Translations under genes and position numbers: made by a program
Assembly: GCF_020905345.1 (NCBI RefSeq)
Contig: NZ_JAJJMO010000001.1
Span: 5,022,001-5,086,000 of the forward strand
From: Flavobacterium pisciphilum
Lineage (GTDB): Bacteria; Bacteroidota; Bacteroidia; Flavobacteriales; Flavobacteriaceae
Direction of reading: 5' to 3'
DNA: 64,000 bases
Part shown: in pieces, positions 42,002-51,298 of the stretch
Position numbering within the stretch: position 1 is the first letter of the stretch
Layout: every line of letters starts with the position of its first letter
Notes under the pieces: generated by a model
The model's input: the letters and a program-made list of their open reading frames with translations, nothing else
Told to the model about the DNA's origin: nothing
Databases searched by the model: none

Positions 42002-44608
42002 ATGAACATAAATAAATTTACAATCAAATCGCAAGAAGCTATTCAGCTCTCTCAGCAGTTGGCTCAACAAAATGGTCAACAGCAAATAGAGAATGAGCAT
42101 ATCTTCAAAGCTATTTTTGAAGTTGATGAAAATGTAGCGCCGTTTATTTTGAAAAAACTCAATGTAAATGTGCCTTTATTTCTTCAAATTCTTGATAGCA
42201 CAATTCAGAGCTTCCCGAAAGTATCGGGAGGAGATATATTGCTTTCGAGAGATGCTAATAAAGCATTGAATGAAGCGGAAATTATTGCACAAAAAATGAA
42301 CGATGAATATGTTTCAATCGAACATTTAATGCTTGCAATTTTTGACTCAAAAAGTAAAGTTGCTCAAATCTTAAAAGATCAAGGAGTAACAGGTAAAGGC
42401 TTAAAAGCCGCTATAGAGGAATTACGTAAAGGAGAACGTGTAACTTCTGCATCAGCCGAAGAGACATATAACTCCTTAAATAAATATGCTAAAAACTTAA
42501 ATGAATTAGCACGTACAGGAAAGTTAGATCCTGTTATTGGTCGTGATGAAGAAATTCGACGTGTATTACAGATTCTAACTCGTAGAACCAAGAATAACCC
42601 AATGTTAATTGGTGAACCTGGAGTTGGTAAAACAGCTATTGCTGAAGGTTTAGCACACAGAATTGTTGATGGTGACGTACCTGAGAACTTAAAAGATAAA
42701 ATTGTTTTCTCATTAGATATGGGAGCTTTAATTGCCGGTGCAAAATACAAAGGTGAGTTTGAAGAGCGATTGAAATCGGTAGTTAAAGAAGTTACTGCAG
42801 CGGAAGGTGATATTGTTTTATTCATAGATGAGATTCATACACTTGTAGGAGCAGGTGGAGGAGAAGGAGCAATGGATGCTGCTAATATCCTAAAACCAGC
42901 TTTGGCACGTGGAGAATTAAGAGCAATTGGTGCTACGACATTAGATGAGTATCAAAAATATTTTGAGAAAGATAAAGCGCTGGAACGTCGATTCCAAAAA
43001 ATTCTAATCGACGAGCCAGATACAGAAAGTGCTATTTCGATTTTGCGTGGAATCAAGGAAAAATATGAAACGCATCATAAGGTTCAGATAAAAGACGAAG
43101 CAATTATTGCGGCAGTCGAGCTTTCTCAACGTTACATTACCAATCGTTTCTTACCAGATAAGGCGATTGATTTAATGGATGAGGCAGCTTCTAAATTGCG
43201 TATGGAGATCAACTCAAAACCTGAGGAATTGGATGTTTTGGATCGAAAAATAATGCAATTAGAAATTGAGATCGAAGCCATAAAACGCGAAAAAGAAGAA
43301 AATAAACTGAAGGTTCTGCGAATGGAATTGGCTAATCTAAAAGAAGAGCGAAATGAAATCTACGCTAAATGGAAATCTGAAAAAGATGTCGTAGATGGAG
43401 TTCAAGCTGTGAAATTAGAAATAGAAGATTTTAAACACGAAGCAGAACGTGCAGAGCGTAATGGAGACTATGGTAAAGTAGCCGAAATTCGTTACGGAAA
43501 AATAAAAGAAGCACAAGAAAGACTGGATGTTTTATTGAAACAATTGCAAGAGTATCAATCCGGTAATTCTTTGATTAAAGAAGAGGTTACAAGAGAAGAT
43601 ATTGCTGAAGTGGTTGCAAAATGGACAGGAGTTCCAGTTACAAAAATGCTTCAAACAGAAAGAGAAAAACTCTTACATCTGGAAGATGAATTGCACAAAC
43701 GTGTTGTTGGTCAGGAAGAAGCTATTGAAGCAGTAAGTGATGCTGTAAGACGAAGTAGAGCTGGTTTACAGGACATGAAAAAACCTGTAGGTACATTCCT
43801 TTTCTTAGGAACTACGGGAGTTGGTAAAACAGAGCTAGCAAAAGCATTAGCAGAGTATCTTTTTGATGACGAAAATGCTATGACCAGAATTGATATGAGT
43901 GAATATCAAGAAAGACATAGTGTAAGTAGATTAGTAGGTGCACCTCCAGGATATGTAGGATACGATGAAGGTGGACAATTAACAGAAGCTGTACGTAGAA
44001 AACCGTACTCAGTAGTTCTGTTGGATGAGATTGAAAAAGCACATCCAGATACTTTTAATATCTTATTACAAGTATTAGATGAAGGTCGATTAACGGACAA
44101 CAAAGGACGTTTGGCCGATTTTAAAAATACAATTATTATTATGACTTCTAATATGGGAAGTCAGATTATACAAGAAAAATTCGAAAACCTAAAGGGGGGT
44201 ATCGAAGCGGCAACAGAAGCGGCAAAAGTAGAAGTGCTTGGATTATTGAAACAAACGGTTCGTCCGGAGTTCATTAACCGTATTGACGAAATTGTATTGT
44301 TCCCACCTTTAACAGTGGAAAATATTACGCAGATTGTTGGTTTACAATTAAAAAGTGTTACTAAAATGTTGGCATTGCAAGGAATTACAATGGATGCTAC
44401 TCCAGAAGCAATTGCTTATTTGTCGAATAAAGGATATGATCCACAATTCGGTGCAAGACCAGTAAAACGTGTAATACAAAGAGATGTTTTAAATCAATTG
44501 TCAAAAGAAATTTTGGCAGGGAAAATAGTAACAGACAGTATTATTTTATTAGATGCTTTTGATGGTAAATTGGTTTTTAGAAATCAAACACAAGAAGTAA
44601 CCCAATAA
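42002..44608 (+). CDS. clpB: ATP-dependent disaggregase ClpB
   Basis: The 868-residue ClpB is the cytosolic hexamer that pulls apart protein aggregates with DnaK. The N-domain (about 1-145) begins [21 protein letters not shown]. The first AAA module has Walker A GEPGVGKT (205-212). The middle coiled coil (about 395-530) is complete, which tells it from ClpA/ClpC. The second AAA module has GTTGVGKT (about 603-610), and [30 protein letters not shown] covers the pore loop and Walker B. No sigma32-like site is visible upstream. Confidence 0.97.
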   Translation: MNINKFTIKSQEAIQLSQQLAQQNGQQQIENEHIFKAIFEVDENVAPFILKKLNVNVPLFLQILDSTIQSFPKVSGGDILLSRDANKALNEAEIIAQKMNDEYVSIEHLMLAIFDSKSKVAQILKDQGVTGKGLKAAIEELRKGERVTSASAEETYNSLNKYAKNLNELARTGKLDPVIGRDEEIRRVLQILTRRTKNNPMLIGEPGVGKTAIAEGLAHRIVDGDVPENLKDKIVFSLDMGALIAGAKYKGEFEERLKSVVKEVTAAEGDIVLFIDEIHTLVGAGGGEGAMDAANILKPALARGELRAIGATTLDEYQKYFEKDKALERRFQKILIDEPDTESAISILRGIKEKYETHHKVQIKDEAIIAAVELSQRYITNRFLPDKAIDLMDEAASKLRMEINSKPEELDVLDRKIMQLEIEIEAIKREKEENKLKVLRMELANLKEERNEIYAKWKSEKDVVDGVQAVKLEIEDFKHEAERAERNGDYGKVAEIRYGKIKEAQERLDVLLKQLQEYQSGNSLIKEEVTREDIAEVVAKWTGVPVTKMLQTEREKLLHLEDELHKRVVGQEEAIEAVSDAVRRSRAGLQDMKKPVGTFLFLGTTGVGKTELAKALAEYLFDDENAMTRIDMSEYQERHSVSRLVGAPPGYVGYDEGGQLTEAVRRKPYSVVLLDEIEKAHPDTFNILLQVLDEGRLTDNKGRLADFKNTIIIMTSNMGSQIIQEKFENLKGGIEAATEAAKVEVLGLLKQTVRPEFINRIDEIVLFPPLTVENITQIVGLQLKSVTKMLALQGITMDATPEAIAYLSNKGYDPQFGARPVKRVIQRDVLNQLSKEILAGKIVTDSIILLDAFDGKLVFRNQTQEVTQ

Positions 44609-44627
44609 TTTTGATTTTTATTAATTT

Positions 44628-44660
44628 GAAAACACCAGTCGCAAGGCTGGTGTTTTTTTT
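44628..44660 (+). terminator. terminator after clpB
   Basis: AACACCAG-TCGCAAG-CTGGTGTT stem with eight T's. It is one of several similar CACCA/TGGTG terminators in the window. Confidence 0.85.
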
Positions 44661-44807
44661 ATGTCTTAAATAAAATATAAATTTGATTAAATTGAAAGAA
44701 AAAAAATCAAACAAAATGTCTTAGATTCGCATGAAATTAAGAAATAAAACTAGCGAGAAAACTTGGATATTAATTACCAAATTTAGCGCAGTTTCTAAAA
44801 CAATTAT

Positions 44808-45689
44808 ATGGCATCAGGTTTTTTCGTTCTATTAGATGATATTGCAGCAATTATGGATGATGTTGCAGTAATGAGTAAAGTTGCAGTAAAGAAAACGGCA
44901 GGTATTCTTGGTGATGATTTGGCAGTTAATGCCGAAAAAGCTTCAGGGTTTATTTCCTCAAGAGAACTTCCTGTATTATGGGCAATTGGTAAGGGTTCGT
45001 TTATTAATAAATTAATCATTTTGCCAATAGCATTTTTGCTTAGTGCTTTTTTTCCGGTAGCAATCATAGTAATCTTAGTGTTGGGTGGACTCTTTTTGGC
45101 TTATGAAGGAGCCGAAAAAATATTTGAATTTTTCTTTCCGCACAAGCATGAAAAAGTTGAGGTAACAGCGCAAACTTTTTCTGAAGAAGAAATTTTAGCT
45201 GCTGAAAAAGAAAAAATAAAATCAGCGATCGTAACCGATTTTATATTATCTGTAGAAATAGTAATTATAGCATTGGGTACTGTAATAGGGAAACCTATTT
45301 TAACACAAATATTAGTTGTTTCTATAATAGCTATAGTAGCAACAATTGGGGTTTATGGTATAGTTGCTCTTATTGTAAGAATGGATGAATTAGGTTTAAA
45401 ATTGATTCAGCTTAGTAAAAAAGAACGTAGTATTTCCAAAACGATTGGAAATCTTCTAGTACAGGCACTTCCAAAAGTGATTCAAAGTTTATCAGTAATT
45501 GGTACAATAGCTTTAATCTTAGTAGCAGGTGGTATATTTGTACATAATATTGAATTTTTTCATCACCTAGTGCCTCAGTTGCCTTCAATCGTAAAAGAAT
45601 TTACCATAGGACTAATAATTGGCTTTTTGGTTTTAGGGATTGTAACTTTAATCAAAAAAATGATTCCAAAAAAAGAAGTGGCAGAATAA
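44808..45689 (+). CDS. DUF808 membrane protein
   Basis: A 293-residue protein of the DUF808 family, which includes E. coli YedI. The start MASGFFVLLDDIAAIMDDVAVMSKVAVKKTAG is diagnostic. Several hydrophobic segments follow (residues 62-90, 143-165, 170-190, 225-245, 255-280). It is an inner-membrane protein of unknown role. It stands alone between two terminators. Confidence 0.9.
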   Translation: MASGFFVLLDDIAAIMDDVAVMSKVAVKKTAGILGDDLAVNAEKASGFISSRELPVLWAIGKGSFINKLIILPIAFLLSAFFPVAIIVILVLGGLFLAYEGAEKIFEFFFPHKHEKVEVTAQTFSEEEILAAEKEKIKSAIVTDFILSVEIVIIALGTVIGKPILTQILVVSIIAIVATIGVYGIVALIVRMDELGLKLIQLSKKERSISKTIGNLLVQALPKVIQSLSVIGTIALILVAGGIFVHNIEFFHHLVPQLPSIVKEFTIGLIIGFLVLGIVTLIKKMIPKKEVAE

Positions 45690-45707
45690 TTTTTTTGCGC
45701 ATTATAT

Positions 45708-45741
45708 ATAACACCAATCGAGAGATTGGTGTTTTTTTTAT
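45708..45741 (+). terminator. terminator after DUF808
   Basis: ACACCAATC-GAGA-GATTGGTGT with a T-run. Confidence 0.8.
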
Positions 45742-45885
45742 GTCTAAAACGAACTTTTTTTTGCTTAATTAAATGATTGAATTTTAGTTGTTTAGTTTTT
45801 AGTTGTGTTTTTTTAACAATTTTATGAAGCAACCATTGAAACCTATTTGCATCTATATTGTAATTAACAACAAATAATTATTTAT

Positions 45886-46305
45886 ATGAAAAAGTTTAAA
45901 TTAAAATCAGTTTTAGTCGTATTATTCTTAGTAACAGCATTGGTTTCATGCAGTAATGATAAAGATGAAGATCAACCAATTGCTCCTGAATTTATAATAA
46001 AAGCTTCTTTGGCAACTGAAGTAAAAGGACCAGCAACGGGAAAGGTAAATGAAGAACTTAGTTATGATGTGACATATATAGTTGATAATGCTTGTGGGGA
46101 ATTTAGTAAAATCAGTACGGTGACTATTGGTACAGAAAAAGGATTGCAAGTTGAAACTAAATATTCGACAGGACCATGTACTATGCAAGTGCCAGAACCA
46201 AAGAAAACGATATACAAATTTAAAGCAACTGAAAAAGGAACTTTTGAAATAAAATTCAAAAAATCAGAGACAGAATTTGTAACCCAAAAAGTAGTTATTG
46301 AGTAG
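45886..46305 (+). CDS. small lipoprotein, possibly surface exposed
   Basis: A 139-residue protein I do not recognise. It has a lipoprotein signal (LVTALVSC, Cys near residue 22), and right after the cysteine an acidic stretch SNDKDEDQ that resembles the lipoprotein export signal (K plus acidic residues) shown for Bacteroidetes surface lipoproteins. The body has beta strands and two cysteines (DNACGEF and GPCTMQ) that may form a disulfide. Its function is unknown. A terminator follows 80 bases downstream. Confidence 0.7.
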   Translation: MKKFKLKSVLVVLFLVTALVSCSNDKDEDQPIAPEFIIKASLATEVKGPATGKVNEELSYDVTYIVDNACGEFSKISTVTIGTEKGLQVETKYSTGPCTMQVPEPKKTIYKFKATEKGTFEIKFKKSETEFVTQKVVIE

Positions 46306-46387
46306 TTAATCTAAATCAATATAATGAGTGCTTACTAAGTAGGAAGAAACAGTTGGTTAAAAACTGTTTGTTTTTATTACATTCAAT

Positions 46388-46418
46388 TAAACACCAGCGA
46401 GAGCGCTGGTGTTTTTTT
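46388..46418 (+). terminator. terminator after the small lipoprotein
   Basis: AAACACCAGCG-AGAG-CGCTGGTGTTT stem with T's. Confidence 0.85.
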
Positions 46419-46459
46419 GTTTTTAGAAGCAGAAGTATTGTTTATATATGAACTTTTGT

Positions 46460-46526
46460 CCCGCTATTCGTTTCAATATTTTATTTTTATAAAAAAAATA
46501 AAAGGATTTTCACTGCTATCGGGGCT
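46460..46526 (+). repeat. dispersed palindromic repeat, copy 2
   Basis: CCCGCTATTCGTTTCAATATT, an AT-rich centre, AAAAGGATTTTCACT and GCTATCGGGGCT match copy 1 (37572-37641) along nearly the full length with a few changes and gaps. It lacks the 18-base palindrome that precedes copy 1. Confidence 0.75.
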
Positions 46527-46568
46527 AGAATAGAGGGTTTGGTTTTTTATTAGAACCCATGGCTCACT

Positions 46569-46598
46569 TTGCTATTCCTTTAAAAATTACTATTTTTG
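46569..46598 (+). promoter_or_regulatory. promoter for aguB
   Basis: TTG at 46569-46571, a 19-base spacer and TATTTTTG at 46591-46598 fit the consensus exactly. The leader would be about 13 bases. Confidence 0.7.
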
Positions 46599-46616
46599 CA
46601 CTCTAAATTTTAAGAC

Positions 46617-47504
46617 ATGCCGAACAAGAAATATAAAATAGCCGTTATTCAGTTAAATCTGAATGATGTTGCCGAAAATAATCTTAAAAAATGTATCAGT
46701 TGGGTAAAAGATGCAGCCAATAAAGGTGCTGAAGTAATCTTGTTGCCAGAACTATATAGTAGTCATTATTTTTGCCAAAGTGAAGATGTAGATAATTTTG
46801 CATTAGCAGAACCATTATACAGTACTTCATTTATAGCTTTTAGTGCTTTGGCTAAAGAATTAGGAGTGGTTATTATTGTTCCTTTCTTCGAAAAAAGAAT
46901 GGCAGGAATATATCATAACAGTGCTTATATTATTGATACAGACGGATCAGAAGCAGGTTTGTACCGTAAGATGCATATTCCAGATGACCCACATTTTTAT
47001 GAAAAATTCTACTTCACTCCAGGTGATTTAGGATTTCAAGCAATTGAAACAAAAAAAGGGAAAATAGGAACATTAATCTGTTGGGATCAATGGTATCCTG
47101 AAGCAGCACGTATTACAGCTTTAAAAGGAGCTGAGGTATTGTTTTATCCAACTGCGATTGGATGGCATCCAAAAGAAAAAGAGCAATATGGTGAAAACCA
47201 ATATGGGGCATGGATGAACGTAATGAAAGGACATGCTGTTGCAAATGGTGTATTTGTTGCTGCCGCTAATAGAATTGGTTTAGAACAATATATTGATGGT
47301 ACTGATGGGATTCAATTTTGGGGTGCTTCATTTATAGCTGGACCACAAGGAGAGATCTTAGCACAGGCTTCACATGATAAAGAAGAAATTCTAATTGCTG
47401 AGGTTGACTTAGATTTACAAGAAAACGTGCGTCAGAACTGGCCATTTTTCAGAGACAGAAGAATCGATGCTTTTGGAGATATTACTAAAAGAGCAATCGA
47501 CTAA
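46617..47504 (+). CDS. aguB: N-carbamoylputrescine amidase
   Basis: A 295-residue nitrilase-superfamily amidase that turns N-carbamoylputrescine into putrescine, CO2 and ammonia. The Glu-Lys-Cys triad is visible: Glu45 in LLPELY, Lys118 in YRKMHIPDDP and Cys155 in LICWDQWYPEAAR. The MHIPDDPHFYEKFYF and WQGTIGWHP-like TAIGWHP segments mark the AguB branch. It works with the agmatine deiminase 1.6 kb away; an OmpA-type gene on the other strand separates them. Confidence 0.95.
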   Translation: MPNKKYKIAVIQLNLNDVAENNLKKCISWVKDAANKGAEVILLPELYSSHYFCQSEDVDNFALAEPLYSTSFIAFSALAKELGVVIIVPFFEKRMAGIYHNSAYIIDTDGSEAGLYRKMHIPDDPHFYEKFYFTPGDLGFQAIETKKGKIGTLICWDQWYPEAARITALKGAEVLFYPTAIGWHPKEKEQYGENQYGAWMNVMKGHAVANGVFVAAANRIGLEQYIDGTDGIQFWGASFIAGPQGEILAQASHDKEEILIAEVDLDLQENVRQNWPFFRDRRIDAFGDITKRAID

Positions 47505-47524
47505 TTAATTCAGTCGATTTGTAT

Positions 47525-47565
47525 AAAAGCAAAAAAGGACAAAATTTACATTTTGTCCTTTTTTT
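47525..47565 (+). terminator. terminator after aguB
   Basis: AAAAAAGGACAAAAT and ATTTTGTCCTTTTTT arms around a 5-base loop. It sits between the convergent aguB and OmpA genes and has A- and T-runs on both sides, so it can serve both. Confidence 0.85.
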
Positions 47566-47589
47566 ATTCCTTAGAGTAAAATTTTATAT

Positions 47590-48855
47590 TTATTTTACTT
47601 GAAAAGTAACTCTTCTTACGATTTGACGAGCTTCTTTAGAATTTTTATTTACAGAAGTGTCTTCACCGTTAGCAATTACATTTAATCTAGAAGCATCGAT
47701 TCCAGCATTTGTAGCTACTTTTTTCACAGCTTCAGCTCTTTTTCTTGATAACTCAGTATTGTAGCTAGAGCTTCCAATTTCGTCTGAATATCCAATAATA
47801 TCTGCAGATTTACCAGGATTGTTTTTTAGGTATTTAACTAAAAAGTCTACACCAGATAAAGAAGCATTTGTTGGTTTAGAAGAGTTAAAATCGAAGTATA
47901 CATTAACATACCCTCCGTTAATTAATTCTTCAACAGTATTGTTAGTTGCAGTTTCGCTACCTTTTTTAGAATATGTTTTGTCTAAGTAACTTTCTAATTC
48001 ATCTGGTACACCATTTTGATTCGTATCAATAGATTGTCCTTTAGTATTTACAGCAACTCCAGAAATAGTATTAGGCTCTAAATCATAAAGATCAGCTACA
48101 CCATCTTTATCAGTGTCGATAAGACCAGTTTCGATTGTATTAACTCTGTCTTCTAATTTACTTAATCTGTCATTGTCTTCTGAATACCAGTCAGCATGTT
48201 TTTGATTTTTACCTAGGTAGAAAGTCAAACCAACAGAAGCATTTAATAATACTCCGTCAAATGAACCAGTAGTTGTTTGTCCCATTCCGTCAAAGTTGTG
48301 ATTTTGTCTTCCATTAACAATTCCAGTAAGGTCACCAGTTAAAGCAAAACTGTTGCTTAATCTAATTTGTCCTGTAAGACCAACAATTCCGTGAGCCATA
48401 TAGTCTTTTCCATCAAAACCATTATCAGCACTTAATTGAGATACTCCAAAACCACCATGTGCTAATAAACCAATAGTATTAGTCCAAGTTTCAAAGTTTA
48501 AAGCTCTACCAATATTTACAACCCCTTGTAAACTTGTTCTGAAGTATTTGCTATCAAAAGGAGCAGTATCATTTCGTTCTTGAAATTGATCGTATCCAAA
48601 ATCTAATTTTAAACCAAATTTTGGGCTAAACATATAACGTACACCTAAATCTGCATGAAAAGGGCTAAGTGTTGACGTTGAATACCCTTCGGTCATGGTT
48701 CTAGTTGGTTTGTTTAAACCACCATTTAATTCGATAGACCATTTATTATACGAATTTTTTTCAATTGTAGGTTGTGCAGAACTTGTTGCCATGCTTTGTG
48801 CACCTGCAGCCATGGACAGTAATAAAAGTGATACGGAAGCTAATTTCTTTTTCAT
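47590..48855 (-). CDS. OmpA-family outer membrane protein with TSP3-like repeats
   Basis: A 421-residue protein of the flavobacterial OmpA type (P60-like). It has a signal peptide (MKKKLASVSLLLLSMAAGAQ), a beta-barrel N-terminal domain (about 30-215), then calcium-binding thrombospondin-3-like repeats (IDTDKDGVADLYDLEP and DTNQNGVPDELES), and a C-terminal peptidoglycan-binding OmpA domain (about 305-421) with IIGYSDEIGSSSYNTELSRKR. It should link the outer membrane to the cell wall. It is single and monocistronic. Confidence 0.92.
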   Translation of the reverse strand: MKKKLASVSLLLLSMAAGAQSMATSSAQPTIEKNSYNKWSIELNGGLNKPTRTMTEGYSTSTLSPFHADLGVRYMFSPKFGLKLDFGYDQFQERNDTAPFDSKYFRTSLQGVVNIGRALNFETWTNTIGLLAHGGFGVSQLSADNGFDGKDYMAHGIVGLTGQIRLSNSFALTGDLTGIVNGRQNHNFDGMGQTTTGSFDGVLLNASVGLTFYLGKNQKHADWYSEDNDRLSKLEDRVNTIETGLIDTDKDGVADLYDLEPNTISGVAVNTKGQSIDTNQNGVPDELESYLDKTYSKKGSETATNNTVEELINGGYVNVYFDFNSSKPTNASLSGVDFLVKYLKNNPGKSADIIGYSDEIGSSSYNTELSRKRAEAVKKVATNAGIDASRLNVIANGEDTSVNKNSKEARQIVRRVTFQVK

Positions 48856-49123
48856 GATATCTATTGTTTAATTTAAATTTTTGAGCTTTTTTCTTCTAAA
48901 CTCAGTATAAAAATAGGCCAATCGCTTCGAATCAATGTTCTATCGCTATTACATAATTCCCATGTTTTGTGGGTTTCTTCATCATTTTTCAGTTTTATTC
49001 ATAGCAATACTTTTAGTTATTTAGGATGATTTATATTTCTATCTTGCTGGAAAAAAAGAACTTTAGATAATGATAAAGCTTATGATTGCTTATCTTTGTC
49101 CTTTTTTAATTTAGAACCTTTTT

Positions 49124-50164
49124 ATGACGACGAATAATAGGATATTTCCTGCAGAGTGGGAAAAACAACAAGGAATTGTATTGTGTTTTCCTCACAATGG
49201 TAAAGACTGGCCAGGGAAATATGAAGCAGTTCAATGGGCTTTTGTAGAGTTTATAAAAAAAGTTGCTACACATGAAATTGTTTTCTTGGTAGTTGCTGAT
49301 GAAGATTTGAAAGCAAAAGTGAACGATATGCTCGAAAGTGCACATGTAGATTTAAAGAATGTTACTTATATCATTCATAAAACCAACAGAAGCTGGATGC
49401 GTGATTCTGGACCAATTGTTGTTAAAAATGGAGATAAAAGAGAAGCGTTAAACTTCAATTTCAATGGTTGGGCAAAATATAAAAACTATCAACTGGATAA
49501 ATTTGTACCAGCCAAAGTTGCAGAAGTTTTAAATATTCCAGTTACACAGGTTGTATATAAAGGAAAACCTGTTATTGTAGAAGGTGGTGCGATTGATGTA
49601 AACGGAAGAGGAACATTGTTAACTTCAGAAGAATGTTTAATGCATCCAAGCATTCAAGTTCGTAATCCAGGTTTTACAAAAGAAGATTATGAAGCTGTCT
49701 TTAAGGAATACCTTGGAGTAACAAACGTAATTTGGTTAGGAGATGGTATAGAGGGTGATGATACACATGGACATATCGATGATTTATGTCGTTTTGTAAA
49801 TGAAGATACTATTGTAACTATTGTAGAGACTGATTCTAATGATTCAAATTATAAACCTTTGCAGGATAATTTGAAAAGATTACAAAATGCAAAGCTAGAA
49901 AACGGAAAATCTCCTGTAATTGTTGCTTTGCCAATGCCAAAAAGAGTCGATTTTGAGGATTTAAGATTACCAGCAAGTTATGCTAATTTCTTAATTCTAA
50001 ATAATTGTGTTTTGGTTCCAACTTTTAATGATAGTAATGATCGTGTAGCGCTTAATATTCTTTCAGAATGTTTTCCTGATCGAGAAGTAATAGGAATTAG
50101 TTGTGTAGACTTTATATGGGGGTTTGGGACATTACACTGCTTAAGCCAGCAAATTCCAGCTTAA
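49124..50164 (+). CDS. aguA: agmatine deiminase (cytosolic)
   Basis: A 346-residue agmatine deiminase (agmatine to N-carbamoylputrescine and ammonia), the partner of AguB. It has no signal peptide. The catalytic cysteine is Cys339 in GFGTLHCLSQQIP; the His and Asp lie in THGHIDDLC (His217, Asp219), and WMRDSGPIVV holds a substrate Asp. VEGGAIDVNGRG is the usual loop. TATCTTTG (49091-49098) is a -7 box with no TTG at a good distance. An ordinary terminator follows at 50206-50244. Confidence 0.95.
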   Translation: MTTNNRIFPAEWEKQQGIVLCFPHNGKDWPGKYEAVQWAFVEFIKKVATHEIVFLVVADEDLKAKVNDMLESAHVDLKNVTYIIHKTNRSWMRDSGPIVVKNGDKREALNFNFNGWAKYKNYQLDKFVPAKVAEVLNIPVTQVVYKGKPVIVEGGAIDVNGRGTLLTSEECLMHPSIQVRNPGFTKEDYEAVFKEYLGVTNVIWLGDGIEGDDTHGHIDDLCRFVNEDTIVTIVETDSNDSNYKPLQDNLKRLQNAKLENGKSPVIVALPMPKRVDFEDLRLPASYANFLILNNCVLVPTFNDSNDRVALNILSECFPDREVIGISCVDFIWGFGTLHCLSQQIPA

Positions 50165-50205
50165 AATAGTCTTTAAAATATAGCATGTCGAAAGGCAGCA
50201 TTCAA

Positions 50206-50244
50206 AAAAATATCTATACATATTATGTATGGATATTTTTTTTT
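50206..50244 (+). terminator. terminator after aguA
   Basis: AAATATCTATACAT and ATGTATGGATATTT arms (one wobble) with a T-run. Confidence 0.8.
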
Positions 50245-50418
50245 ACACTATTTCTTCCTTTTTAGTAGTTATGAGTTATAACAATTAGACATAAAAGTTT
50301 AAAATTTAGAAAATATTGGCTTCTGAAAAATATTCTAGAAAGAGAGTTTGTTCTTAACTTTGTAGTTGTTTTGAGGAAGATAAAAAAGATAACGGATTCA
50401 TAACTAGTATTAAAATCG

Positions 50419-51243
50419 ATGAAAATAGAGAATATACAGAAGATTTTAATGTTTTTAGAAGACAATTATCATCGTCAAATTGATCCTAAAGAGCTGGAGG
50501 AGATTTCAAATTATTCCTATAGAAATATTCAGCGTATTTTTAATGCAATACTCAAGGAGACAATTGGTAATTTTTGTATCCGATTAAAGTTAGAAAATGC
50601 ATACAAACAATTAGTTTATACAGATCATTCGATTGTAGATATTGCTTATGATGTTGGGTATAGCAACAACCAGTCTTTCGCTAAGGCATTTAAGAATAAA
50701 TTTCAAGCTACTCCTTTAGAAGCTAGGCAAAACAAGAAATCACTTTTTGATGAATATGTTAAGGTGAAAAAAGAAAAGTTTTCGTTTATTGATTTTGAAT
50801 ATGTGTATAAAGAGGAAATAAGTGTTTATTATAAAATACTTATGAGTAATAATTATGATAATAACGCTATAAATGAGCTATGGGATGCAGTTATTGATGA
50901 AAATAAAACAATCCCATCTTATAATTGTTTTGGAGTGATTGTAGACCAACCAATAATTTCGGATAAAGAAAAATCAAGATACGAAGTTTGTATAGATAGT
51001 TGCGTTAACCCGAAATTATATCTTTCAAAAACCATTTTTGGAGGTTGGTATGCTAAATATATTCATCTTGGCAATTATGATGAAATTGAAGAAACGTATC
51101 GTGAAATTTATTACCGATGGATTTATGAAAGCGATTATGAGTTAGGAACTTCGCCAATTATAGAGCAGTATATAGATGATGGAGAATCTACAAATTTTAT
51201 AACAGAAATTTATGTTCCAATAAAACGTAAGTTGTCAAAATAA
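50419..51243 (+). CDS. AraC-family regulator with GyrI-like domain
   Basis: A 274-residue regulator. The N-terminal 100 residues form the AraC DNA-binding domain with two HTH units (DPKELEEISNYSYRNIQRIFNAI and SIVDIAYDVGYSNNQSFAKAFKNKF). The C-terminal part resembles the GyrI-like/AraC_E effector-binding domain (about residues 125-270), as in Rob or MerR-type drug sensors. It is located between the two agmatine deiminase genes, so a polyamine or related small molecule could be its ligand; this is inference. TAACTTTG (50355-50362) is a -7 box. Confidence 0.85.
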   Translation: MKIENIQKILMFLEDNYHRQIDPKELEEISNYSYRNIQRIFNAILKETIGNFCIRLKLENAYKQLVYTDHSIVDIAYDVGYSNNQSFAKAFKNKFQATPLEARQNKKSLFDEYVKVKKEKFSFIDFEYVYKEEISVYYKILMSNNYDNNAINELWDAVIDENKTIPSYNCFGVIVDQPIISDKEKSRYEVCIDSCVNPKLYLSKTIFGGWYAKYIHLGNYDEIEETYREIYYRWIYESDYELGTSPIIEQYIDDGESTNFITEIYVPIKRKLSK

Positions 51244-51298
51244 GACAATCCTTGTATGTGAGCTTGTTATAGTTTTGCATATCTAAAATTCATATAAA

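Larger units (their letters stand above)
46306..46616. other. 311-base intergenic stretch
   Basis: It holds a terminator (46388-46418), copy 2 of the dispersed repeat (46460-46526) and the aguB promoter (46569-46598). I see no gene. Confidence 0.7.

Noticed and set aside
42379..42825. 148-codon minus-strand ORF inside clpB
   Set aside because: Antisense shadow of a strongly conserved AAA+ domain.
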